Source of the DNA: Janthinobacterium sp. Marseille
GTDB taxonomy: Bacteria > Pseudomonadota > Gammaproteobacteria > Burkholderiales > Burkholderiaceae_D
Direction of reading: 5' to 3'
NCBI RefSeq assembly: GCF_000013625.1
Contig: NC_009659.1
Coordinates: forward strand, 186,001 to 250,000
Length of the DNA: 64,000 bases
Position 1 is the stretch's first letter, and each line of letters starts with the position of its first letter. A program made the translations under genes and the position numbers. The notes beneath the pieces are model-generated. The model saw only the letters and a list, made by a program, of their open reading frames with translations. It was not told the origin of the DNA and did no database searches. Positions 8,596 through 16,498 of this stretch are shown here, piece by piece.

Positions 8596-9197
8596 ACTTC
8601 CAACAATTAAGCGCATTGCGTCCCGACCTGGCTTTTATCGCACACTGGATCAAGCCCGGTACCAAGGTGCTGGATCTCGGCTGCGGTGACGGCGTGATGC
8701 TGGATTACCTGCAGTCGGACAAGCAATGCAGTGGTTATGGCATTGAAATCGATGACAAGGAAATCCCGCTCTGTATTGAGCGTGGCGTATCGGTTATCCA
8801 GCGCGATCTGGAAGCCGGCCTGGCGATCTTTGCCGACAATGCATTCGATACTGTCCTGTGCCTGTCGGCGCTGCAGATGATGAAGGATGTTGAAGGCGTG
8901 CTGCGCGATATCTCGCGCGTTGGCCGTGATGCGATTGTGTCTTTCCCAAACTTCGCATACTGGCCGCATCGCATAGCCTTGTTGCGTGGGCGCATGCCGG
9001 TATCGAAAAGCCTGCCTTACGATTGGTATGACACACCCAACCTGCGTTGCGCGACGATCAAGGATTTCGAAGAACTGGCAAATGAAGTCGGGCTCGAAGT
9101 GCTCGAATGCGTGGCCCTGAATGAAGGCCAGCCGGTCGACTTCCTGCCGAACTGGCGCGGCAGCCTCGCCGTATTCCGCCTGCGTAAAAAGCAGTAA
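8592..9197 (+). CDS. metW: Methionine biosynthesis protein MetW
   Basis: A 201-residue class I methyltransferase-fold protein with the SAM-binding motif [12 protein letters not shown] near residue 30. MetW is encoded next to metX in many proteobacteria and is required with it for homoserine acylation; its own chemistry is not settled. The ATGA overlap with metX indicates translational coupling, so it shares the riboswitch. The product ends only 3 bases before the stop of the convergent AmpG-like gene. Confidence 0.93.
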   Translation: MNFQQLSALRPDLAFIAHWIKPGTKVLDLGCGDGVMLDYLQSDKQCSGYGIEIDDKEIPLCIERGVSVIQRDLEAGLAIFADNAFDTVLCLSALQMMKDVEGVLRDISRVGRDAIVSFPNFAYWPHRIALLRGRMPVSKSLPYDWYDTPNLRCATIKDFEELANEVGLEVLECVALNEGQPVDFLPNWRGSLAVFRLRKKQ

Positions 9198-9200
9198 GGT

Positions 9201-10547
9201 TTAACTGTCTTGTGTCGGAGCTGCGACGTTTTTTGGCACTGTCCGCGCCGCGAACCATAGCAGGACGATCACCGGCAGGCCGAGCAAGGCGGTGCCGGTG
9301 AAGAAGCTGGCGTAGCCGAAGCTGTCGACATAAGCACCGGAGTACCCGGCGATGAATTTCGGCAGCAGTAACATCATCGAACTGAACAATGCATATTGCG
9401 TGGCCGAGTAACTGATATTGGTCAGGCTGGACAGGTAGGCGATGAAGGCGGCACTGGCGATGCCGCTGGCCAGGTTGTCGGCTGAAATCACCAATACCAA
9501 AGCCTGTACATCGTGACCATGCCCGGCCAGCCAGACGAACAGCAGATTGCTGGCGGAACTCAGGATGGCGCCGAGCGCAAGTATGCGCATCATGCCAAAG
9601 CGCATCGACAAGGCACCGCCGATGAAGGCACCCACCAGGGTCATAATGATGCCAAAGATCTTGGTTACGGCTGCAACTTCATCCTTGCTGTAACCCATAT
9701 CCACATAAAACGGATTCGCCATGATGCCCATGACGACATCGCTGATGCGATAGGTCGCGATCAGCGCCAGGATCAGCAGGGCCTGCCAGCGGTAACGCAC
9801 GATGAATTCGCGGAACGGGCCTATCAATACATCATCCAGCCAGGCTGCGACATTCTTGGCCGGCGGCAGGATGCGGCGTGCCGGTTCTGCTGAAAACAAT
9901 ACCGTGATCACGCCAACCAGCATCGATGCCGCCATGGCCAGGTAGGCGACGCGCCACGCCCCCGGCTGGTAGCTGCCGCTGCCGGCGATTTCCGCGCGTG
10001 CCGCGATCCACAACACACCGGCACCGGCCCAGATCATCGCCAGCCGGTAACCGGTCTGGTAACTGGCGGCCAACGCAGCCTGGCGGTCGGTATCGGCGGA
10101 CTCAATGCGGAAGGCGTCGAGCGAGATATCTTGCGTGGCGGAACCGAAGGCGACCATCAGCGCACACCAGACCACCGGTTGCAGCGCGATATGCGGATCG
10201 TTCATTGCCATCCCGACCAGGCCGGCCATGATCGCCAGTTGCGACAGCAGGAGCCAGCTGCGGCGGCGTCCCATCCAGCGTGTCAGCAGCGGGATCGGCA
10301 TGCGGTCCACCAGTGGTGCCCACATCCATTTGAACGCATAGGCCAGGCCCACCCAGCTTAGGTAACCAATGGTGCTGCGATCGATGCCGGCTTCACGCAG
10401 CCAGAAACTGAGGGTGCCGAGTACCAGCATCAGCGGCAGGCCGGCGGAAAATCCCAGCAACAGCATGCGCAAAGTGGCGGTTTCCAGATAGACCTTGAAT
10501 GTGTCTGACCATGAACGCCGGCTTGCATCGCTGTTGCGAAAAATCAT
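9201..10547 (-). CDS. AmpG-like muropeptide permease (MFS)
   Basis: A 448-residue major facilitator protein with about 12 to 14 hydrophobic segments. The N-terminal part (LLLGFSAGLPLMLVLGTLSF, then WVGLAYAFKWMWAPLVDR) is characteristic of AmpG, which imports anhydro-muropeptides released by cell-wall turnover into the cytoplasm for recycling and, in some species, beta-lactamase induction. It is a single gene convergent with metW and divergent from the rlmI remnant. No ampC or ampD is near it in the window. Confidence 0.85.
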   Translation of the reverse strand: MIFRNSDASRRSWSDTFKVYLETATLRMLLLGFSAGLPLMLVLGTLSFWLREAGIDRSTIGYLSWVGLAYAFKWMWAPLVDRMPIPLLTRWMGRRRSWLLLSQLAIMAGLVGMAMNDPHIALQPVVWCALMVAFGSATQDISLDAFRIESADTDRQAALAASYQTGYRLAMIWAGAGVLWIAARAEIAGSGSYQPGAWRVAYLAMAASMLVGVITVLFSAEPARRILPPAKNVAAWLDDVLIGPFREFIVRYRWQALLILALIATYRISDVVMGIMANPFYVDMGYSKDEVAAVTKIFGIIMTLVGAFIGGALSMRFGMMRILALGAILSSASNLLFVWLAGHGHDVQALVLVISADNLASGIASAAFIAYLSSLTNISYSATQYALFSSMMLLLPKFIAGYSGAYVDSFGYASFFTGTALLGLPVIVLLWFAARTVPKNVAAPTQDS

Positions 10548-10759
10548 CTTTTAAGACCTTGAAGGAAGGAGTGCCAGCATTGTGCCGACAGGCTGAGATG
10601 CTGACACAAGAGCGGCCGTGCAGCAAGCGATGCGGCTGTACTTGTCGCAGGAATGCCGTGTTTGACAGCTTTTACGCTGCAAGCGTCAAAGCAGCGACGC
10701 ATTCGTGCTGTGGGCGGTTTATCATGGAGGCCTTCTGTTACCAACGTGTATTTACGCCT

Positions 10760-11403
10760 ATGCTGATCATCACCATTAAACAAGGCAAAGAAAAAAGCCT
10801 GCTCGAACGCCAGCCATGGATTTATGCATCGGCGGTGGAACGGGTCGACGGCAAACCGGCGGAGCGCATGAAGTCGGGCGCAACGGCGCTGGTGCGTTCC
10901 TCTTCGGGTAAATTCCTGGCGCGCGCGGCCCATGCGCCGAAATCCCAGATCCAGGCACGGGTCTGGACCTTTGATGAAGCGCAACCGGTCGATCACGCGC
11001 TGATCAAGCGTCGTGTCAAGGCAGCGATCCAGAAGCGGGTAGCCGCGGCGAAAGGCAAGCGCGTCGGCGCGGCCAAACGTTTACCGCTGGTGATCGGCGA
11101 TGAAGATGAATTGTCGGGTTTGCTGGTGGACTGGTATGGCGACCAGAAGGGTTATCTGATTTGCGAATTCCAGTCGGCAGGTGTCGACGCGTGGAAAGTC
11201 GCCATTGTGCAGGCACTGATTGCGGAAACCGGTTGCCCGAATGTTTATGAAACAGCCGATGAGCTGATACGCAAGGGCGAAGGCTTGCCGGTCAACTATG
11301 GTGTATTGGCCGGTGATGAGCCGCCGGATGATTTGCTGTGATGGAGAATGGTGTGCGCTATAAATGTGGGCTGAAGACAGGCGATCAAAGGTTGTGCAAA
11401 TAA
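10760..11403 (+). pseudogene. Decayed rlmI-like 23S rRNA cytosine methyltransferase lacking its catalytic domain
   Basis: The first 193 codons (10760-11341) match the N-terminal half of RlmI-type methyltransferases: MLIITIKQGKEKSLLERQPW and SGATALVRSSSGKFLARAA form the PUA domain, SQIQARVWTFD the linker, and VIGDEDELSGLLVDWYGDQ the central domain. The frame stops at TGA 11339-11341, where intact homologues continue. The next piece of the family, ENGVRYK then KTG and DQR, is recognisable in another frame (11341-11403) with residues missing between the blocks. The next gene begins at 11403, so the whole C-terminal SAM-binding domain of about 200 residues is gone. The product cannot be an active methyltransferase. 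The surviving PUA part could still be translated. Confidence 0.75.
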
Positions 11404-12431
11404 TGGCGGCCCAGTTCCGGCAGGACTTCTGGCCGCAATCCGGTTTTCGTCTGGTCCGGCGCGATGCTGACGGGCGCTTGTTGCTGACGGATGAATTGCT
11501 GCGTGCCTGGTGGCAGCGGCCCGAGGTGGCACCCGTCGCCGAATCGTGTGCGCAGGAACGTGCCTTGCACGCGGCTTTGCTGGCTGCTCCACACCGCGCT
11601 GTCACGGAGGCCGAGCTGGCAGCCTTGCAGGATGCGGATGCGCGCGACAACTATCGCATCCTCCTGGCCTGGCGTGATCGCTTGCTGGCAGCGCCGACGC
11701 TGGAAGCCGCTTATCTGGATTTGTTCCGTGCCGGTAGCGTTAACGTACCGCCGCTTTTTATCGATCAACTGGCCGAGATGATCATTCACGGCATGCTGGA
11801 TGGATGTGAAGATGCGCTGCAGGTACGCGCAGCTGAATTGTTTTTCCGTAAGCAAAAGGTTGCGATAGAGGCCGGTGCCGTGATGCTGGCGGATGCCGCG
11901 ACGGTAGAGTTGCACGCGACGGGCGGCAATTATGGTGATATCGGCCGCTTGCTGATAGAAGCGAATACCAAACCACGCCGGGTTGAACTGGATGTGCTGG
12001 ACCAGGAAAATGCAGAGAGCTATTGGGCGCGTAATGAGCGGCACGACACTGTCATCAGCTTTGCCTACGGGCGCGCCGCCTTGACGGCATTCTGTCGTGT
12101 GCTTGAAAAATGGATACAGCATTTCTATGGTGTGGCCGTGGTCGTGCGCCCATTGCGCGCAATCGAAGCCAAGCACTGGGCCTGGCATATCGGCCTGGAT
12201 GCTGAAGCCAGCGCCATCCTCAACGATCTGTATGCAGGCACGGAACTGGAAGAGGAGCGCAATCGCCGCATCCTGTCCCTGTTCCAGCTGGATTTTGTCG
12301 ATCCGGCCGTTGTACGTGCGGATGTTGCCGGCCGTCCTGTGTATATGGCGTGTGCGATGAATGGTGAGGAACTGCTGCGCATCAAGCCACAGAACCTGCT
12401 GCTGAACTTGCCGCTGGCATCGATTTCCTGA
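11403..12431 (+). CDS. Uncharacterised protein, DUF6352-like
   Basis: A 342-residue soluble protein with no signal peptide or membrane segment. I recognise it as similar to a betaproteobacterial family of unknown function (DUF6352). Visible traits are an N-terminal RQDFWPQSGFRL, an alanine-rich helical middle, and a C-terminal stretch with NLLLNLPL. The start ATG 11403 shares a base with the stop codon of the rlmI remnant (TAATG), so it was probably coupled to that gene before the deletion. The next gene starts 18 bases later, which suggests one transcript. The frame is open upstream to 11364 but the extra residues lie in rlmI remnant sequence. Function unknown. Confidence 0.7.
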   Translation: MAAQFRQDFWPQSGFRLVRRDADGRLLLTDELLRAWWQRPEVAPVAESCAQERALHAALLAAPHRAVTEAELAALQDADARDNYRILLAWRDRLLAAPTLEAAYLDLFRAGSVNVPPLFIDQLAEMIIHGMLDGCEDALQVRAAELFFRKQKVAIEAGAVMLADAATVELHATGGNYGDIGRLLIEANTKPRRVELDVLDQENAESYWARNERHDTVISFAYGRAALTAFCRVLEKWIQHFYGVAVVVRPLRAIEAKHWAWHIGLDAEASAILNDLYAGTELEEERNRRILSLFQLDFVDPAVVRADVAGRPVYMACAMNGEELLRIKPQNLLLNLPLASIS

Positions 12432-12449
12432 TTGTCTTCGCACAAAAAT

Positions 12450-13619
12450 ATGAATGAACCTGTCACGGCTTCGGAACGCGAAACTTTAGTGCGTAATCGT
12501 TACGACCGTATGGAGTGGGCGGGCGCATTCGGTGATCTGGGAACACTGATTCCATTTGTCGCTGCTTATATCGGTGTGCTGAAAATGAATCCCTTCGGGG
12601 TGCTGTTTGCATTTGGCATGTGTATGCTGGTGTGCGGTCTGTATTACAAGACGCCGTTCCCGGTGCAGCCGATGAAGGCGATAGGCGCTGTCGCCGCGTT
12701 GCAGGCGGTGCAGACCGCAGTGGTGACGCCGGCCGCCGTGTATAGCGCAGCGCTGGTGACCGGCCTGGTCTGGCTGTTGTTGGGTTTGACCGGACTGGCT
12801 TCACGTGTGGCGCGCCTGGTGCCGCCCACCGTCATTGTCGGCATCGTGTTCGGCCTTGGTTTCGGCTTCATGCTGCAGGGCGTGACCATGATGCAAACCG
12901 ACTGGCTGATTGCTGCAATCGGCGGCAGCGGTACCCTGCTGTTGATGGGTAATAAAAAAATCCCTGCCATGTTTGTCCTGCTGGCATTTGGCGCGACGGT
13001 AGGCGTAGTGCAGAATCCGGCCTTGCTGGATGCGCTCAAGCACAGCCAGGTGGGTTTCCATCTGCCTACATTTGCACTGGCCGATCTGTCATGGAATCAA
13101 TTCTTTGTCGGCGCAGTCTTGCTGGCTTTGCCGCAAATTCCGCTGACCCTGGGCAATGCGGTGATTGCAATCAAGGAAGAAAACAATCGACTGTTCCCGC
13201 ATCGGCCGGTAACTGAAAGCAGCGTGTCGCTTTCCACCGGAATCATGAACCTGTTTAGCGCATCGGTCGGCGGCGTGCCGATGTGTCATGGTGCCGGCGG
13301 CATGGCCGGCCATATTGCATTTGGTGCGCGCACCGGTGGTGCTGTGGTCATACTCGGCGCTGTCCTGCTGGTGCTGGCATTTTTCTTTAGCGATTCGGTC
13401 GATATCCTGTTCAAGCTGTTCCCGACCGCGGTGCTGGGCGTCATCCTCTTTCTGACCGGTGCACAATTGGCGCTGGGCAGCAGTACCTTTCCGGCTGAAC
13501 GCGGTGGTCGCGTAGTGGTGTTGCTGACGGCAGCCTTGTGCATGTGGAATGTTGGTGTCGGCTTTATCGTCGGTATTGCACTCCATCATTTGCAACAACG
13601 CGGTCGTATGCAGATGTAG
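12450..13619 (+). CDS. MOT1-like molybdate/sulfate transporter family protein
   Basis: A 389-residue polytopic membrane protein related to SulP and plant/algal MOT1. The signature is WAGAFGDLGTLIPFVAAYIG near residue 25, PFPVQPMKAIGAVA near 75, and PQIPLTLGNAV followed by GVPMCHGAGGMAGH in the second half, all marks of the MOT1 group. Bacterial members are annotated as putative sulfate or molybdate transporters; the substrate here is unproven. A TTG start at 12432 is possible, but ATG 12450 is preferred. It follows the DUF6352-like gene by 18 bases. No molybdenum cofactor genes are nearby. Confidence 0.75.
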   Translation: MNEPVTASERETLVRNRYDRMEWAGAFGDLGTLIPFVAAYIGVLKMNPFGVLFAFGMCMLVCGLYYKTPFPVQPMKAIGAVAALQAVQTAVVTPAAVYSAALVTGLVWLLLGLTGLASRVARLVPPTVIVGIVFGLGFGFMLQGVTMMQTDWLIAAIGGSGTLLLMGNKKIPAMFVLLAFGATVGVVQNPALLDALKHSQVGFHLPTFALADLSWNQFFVGAVLLALPQIPLTLGNAVIAIKEENNRLFPHRPVTESSVSLSTGIMNLFSASVGGVPMCHGAGGMAGHIAFGARTGGAVVILGAVLLVLAFFFSDSVDILFKLFPTAVLGVILFLTGAQLALGSSTFPAERGGRVVVLLTAALCMWNVGVGFIVGIALHHLQQRGRMQM

Positions 13620-13777
13620 TTTGCAGGTCCTGACCCTTCCCCCGATATTTTCCCGCCTGCTTGCTGACCGTCAGCCGAACCTTTGCCACCGACATCGGTC
13701 TACAGTCCTTCCTGCCTGAACGAAGCGGGCATTGCATGTTGTTCCTGCAGCATACGCATGCCTGCTGCTATCTATCG

Positions 13778-14902
13778 ATGAATAAAGTAATATCGCGCCG
13801 CTGGGAGCTCGATGCCTTGCGCGGCTTGATGCTGGTCATGATGTTTTCCACCCACCTGCCCACGCGCTTCAGCATAGGTTTCGGGCAAATGCTGGGTTAT
13901 GTATCGGCGGCCGAAGGCTTCGTCATGCTTTCCGCCTTCATGGCCGGCATGATTTACACGCGGAAAGCTTTGCATGATGGCGTGGAGGCAATGCGCCAAG
14001 CCTTCTTCAAACGTACGTTGACTGTTTACGCATGTCACGTTGCCTGCCTGCTTCTGTTATTCACGCTGATTGCAGCGCTGGGCCTGAAATTCGATCAGCC
14101 GGGATTGAAAAACCTGATCGGCTTTTATCTGGAAAACCCCGTCACCGGTTTGCTAGCCGGCATCTTGCTGATCTATAACCCGCCCTTGCTCGACATCCTG
14201 CCGCTGTATGTGATGCTGCTACTGATCAGTCCGTGGATCCTGGCTTATGGCATGCGACACGGCTGGCGTCCTATCTTTATCGTGAGCATCGGTTTATGGC
14301 TGGCCGCGCAATTCGGGCTGTCCTCTTTCCTTTACGGCATATTGGTTTCTGCCACCGGCCTGCCGGTTCCATTCCGCGAAACCGGCTCCTTCGAAACTTA
14401 TGCGTGGCAATTATTGTGGATATTTGGTTTGTGGCTGGGCTCGCTGGATGCGCATGGCGTGCTGAGGCAGCGCAAACCGCTTTCACCACGCCTGGTGTGG
14501 AGTGCACTCGCGCTTGCCATTCTATTTTTCACCTGGCGGCACTTGATCGGACAAGTACCGTTCCCCGGCAATGAAATGCTTAATCTCTGGCTCGATAAAT
14601 GGCATTTGGGGCCACTGCGCCTGCTTAACTTCTTCGCGTTATTGCTGCTCGTGATGCACTTCGGCAGCGGTGCACATTTGCGTTTGCCTCGCTTCAAATT
14701 TCTCGAAACGATAGGTGCGGCTTCACTGCCGGTCTTCTGTGCGCACCTGATTCTGGTCTTGCTCACACTGGCTATCCTGGGTGATGCCTTCGATGAGCGT
14801 TTTGACTGGGTGGATGAATTGTTGCTGAGTGGAGGTTTGGTCTTGTTGTATCTATCAGCTACTGCTGCGCTCAAACTGACGCGCAAGCAGAGTCGCAATT
14901 AG
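13778..14902 (+). CDS. OpgC-like membrane acyltransferase
   Basis: A 374-residue protein with about ten transmembrane helices. The start RRWELDALRGLMLVMMFSTH is the conserved entry of the OpgC domain, a branch of the acyltransferase-3 superfamily. OpgC transfers succinyl groups to periplasmic glucans in some bacteria; the acceptor here is unknown and no opgGH genes are in view. The frame is open to 13661, with another ATG at 13736, but the family N-terminus fits ATG 13778. It stands 158 bases after the MOT1-like gene and converges on the MFS gene. Confidence 0.75.
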   Translation: MNKVISRRWELDALRGLMLVMMFSTHLPTRFSIGFGQMLGYVSAAEGFVMLSAFMAGMIYTRKALHDGVEAMRQAFFKRTLTVYACHVACLLLLFTLIAALGLKFDQPGLKNLIGFYLENPVTGLLAGILLIYNPPLLDILPLYVMLLLISPWILAYGMRHGWRPIFIVSIGLWLAAQFGLSSFLYGILVSATGLPVPFRETGSFETYAWQLLWIFGLWLGSLDAHGVLRQRKPLSPRLVWSALALAILFFTWRHLIGQVPFPGNEMLNLWLDKWHLGPLRLLNFFALLLLVMHFGSGAHLRLPRFKFLETIGAASLPVFCAHLILVLLTLAILGDAFDERFDWVDELLLSGGLVLLYLSATAALKLTRKQSRN

Positions 14903-14925
14903 CCTTTGAACAAAGCGTATGTACT

Positions 14926-16080
14926 TTACTCAAGCCAGCGGGCACGGCTCGCTGCAATTGCAATGGCTATAGCCATGACACCGATCAGGCCAAGCGCGAC
15001 TTGCATGCCCCAGCCCTGTGCCAGGAATCCAATCACAGGCGGGCCGATCAAACCGCCGCTATAACTGAAAGTGGCTACTGCCGCTAATGCCGTTGCGCCA
15101 TGTCGGCCGGCAGAACTGAACACGAAGGGAAAGACCGAAGCAAAGCCGGCACCGGCCAGTGCAAAGCCAAAGATGGTGAGTGGAATGTTGACGGCTGAAA
15201 CCGCAATGAAGATGCCGCATGCGGCCAGCGAAGCGCCGAAAGCCACCACGCGACGTGCGCCGTAGCGGTCTTTGAAACGATCGCACACGAGGCGTGCGGC
15301 TAACATCAAGGCGGCAAAGCCGGCATAGGCCAATGGCGCAACGCCGTCATGCGCACCCATCCTGTCTTTCATGAAAACGCCACTCCAGTCGGCTATCGAA
15401 CCTTCTGCGACTGCACCACAAAAACCGATAATGCCGAGCGCCACCAGCGGACCGTGTGCAATCGCGAAGTATTGTTTGCTGGTCACATGTTCCACCTGAT
15501 CAGGCGGCAATGCCTGATAAGCCACATACAAAGGCAGTAATAGTGCGACGGCGGTGATCGTGAAGTGTACGGCTGGTGTAATCCCTATGCCTGCCATCAG
15601 GCTGCCGAACAAGGCGCCGCTGACCGCGCCTACACTGAACCACGCGTGCAGCAGAGACATGGTCGAGCGCCCTGCCTGTTTTTCCTGCTCGGTGCCAATG
15701 GCATTAATGGCGACATCGAAGCAACCGGAACCTGCGCCCAGGGCGACGGCGACGATCACCAGCCATGTCATGCTGGGAGCCAAGGCCAAAGCAGGCAAGA
15801 CGACGATCAGGCCCAGGCCGGAATACCACGCGGCGCGCCTGCCGCCAAAACGGCCGACCAGCCATGCGGCGAGCGGAAAAGAAGCCACGGCACCGAAACC
15901 ACCGCCGAGCAATACCATACCCAGTTGCGCCGGATTCAATTGCAAGGCATCGCGGATCGCCGGAATGCGTGCAGCCCATGACGCGTAGATCACACCCAGC
16001 AGGATGAAGAGAAAGGGCGTGGCGGCAGAGCGCAAACGGGCGAAGCGGGGTGCAACGGATAAAAGGGATTCTGTGGACAT
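14926..16080 (-). CDS. MFS transporter
   Basis: A 384-residue major facilitator with about 12 hydrophobic segments. LLGVIYASWAARIPAIRDAL and LVGRFGGRRAAWYSG (motif A position) are typical of the FucP/YbjJ-like group of MFS permeases. The substrate is unknown. Two starts are possible: ATG 16080 (used here) and ATG 16098. The second lies inside the terminal repeat of the inverted-repeat element at 16090-16356, so the element sits directly on the 5' end of this gene and may have replaced its native promoter. Neither start has a clear ribosome-binding site. Confidence 0.8.
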   Translation of the reverse strand: MSTESLLSVAPRFARLRSAATPFLFILLGVIYASWAARIPAIRDALQLNPAQLGMVLLGGGFGAVASFPLAAWLVGRFGGRRAAWYSGLGLIVVLPALALAPSMTWLVIVAVALGAGSGCFDVAINAIGTEQEKQAGRSTMSLLHAWFSVGAVSGALFGSLMAGIGITPAVHFTITAVALLLPLYVAYQALPPDQVEHVTSKQYFAIAHGPLVALGIIGFCGAVAEGSIADWSGVFMKDRMGAHDGVAPLAYAGFAALMLAARLVCDRFKDRYGARRVVAFGASLAACGIFIAVSAVNIPLTIFGFALAGAGFASVFPFVFSSAGRHGATALAAVATFSYSGGLIGPPVIGFLAQGWGMQVALGLIGVMAIAIAIAASRARWLE

Positions 16081-16089
16081 CGGATAACT

Positions 16090-16356
16090 AGAACTCATTT
16101 CATAAATATCCGCGAGTGCGAACGCGGCTATTTGGGAGGTAGTGCAAGGCGTGTCGCGCCGCCAAGGGTGGTCCCCTTGGCAAGCGGCGCAACGCAGCAA
16201 TACGTCCAAATAGCCCGTTCCCTCCGGGTTCTTACCAAAAGCGGCGCTGGCCGCGTTGTGCTCCTTGCGCATAGGCCACTATGCGACGCGTCGCACGCCT
16301 TGCCAGCACCGCTTTTGGTAAGAACGCATCTCACGGATATTTATGAAATGAGTTCT
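16090..16356. mobile_element. 267-bp nested inverted-repeat element, MITE-like
   Basis: The block is bounded by 27-base inverted repeats, 16090-16116 and 16330-16356, matching at 26 of 27 positions and beginning AGAACTCATTTCATAAATAT. Inside are two large hairpins. The first joins GGCTATTTGG (16126-16135) with CCAAATAGCC (16206-16215) and, within it, GCGCCGC (16156-16162) with GCGGCGC (16184-16190) and CCAAGG with CCTTGG. The second joins TTCTTACCAAAAGCGG (16229-16244) with its exact complement 16309-16324, extended by GCTGGC/GCCAGC after one mismatch. No protein is encoded. No convincing target-site duplication is seen. It looks like a non-autonomous miniature element or a large repetitive extragenic palindrome, placed between the divergent MFS gene and the terminator of the PhoX-like gene. 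Confidence 0.7.
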
Positions 16357-16433
16357 GGAACTAAGCGGGGTGGTTGCGTTTGCACGCAATGCTGAATTGT
16401 ATTGCGTTCAGGCGGATCGCGTGCAGCAGATAT

Positions 16434-16464
16434 AAAAACAGGCGCAGAAGCAGCGCCTGTTTTT
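16434..16464. terminator. Bidirectional intrinsic terminator downstream of the PhoX-like gene
   Basis: A 12-bp stem, 16434-16445 with 16453-16464, loop AGAAGCA. The stem has AAAAACAGG on one side and CCTGTTTTT on the other, so it has a T-run in both orientations. The minus-strand PhoX-like gene ends 35 bases away. Confidence 0.8.
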
Positions 16465-16498
16465 CATGCACGACCGGCCCTAACGGTCAGGGCCAAGC

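Noticed and set aside
10499..10759. Possible upstream extension of the rlmI remnant
   Set aside because: The 87 extra codons are unlike RlmI, cross the start of the divergent AmpG-like gene and include repeated cysteines; the family start is at 10760.
11385..12443. Long open frame (352 codons) on the minus strand
   Set aside because: Opposite the DUF6352-like gene. Low-complexity Gln/Arg/His content and no start signal.
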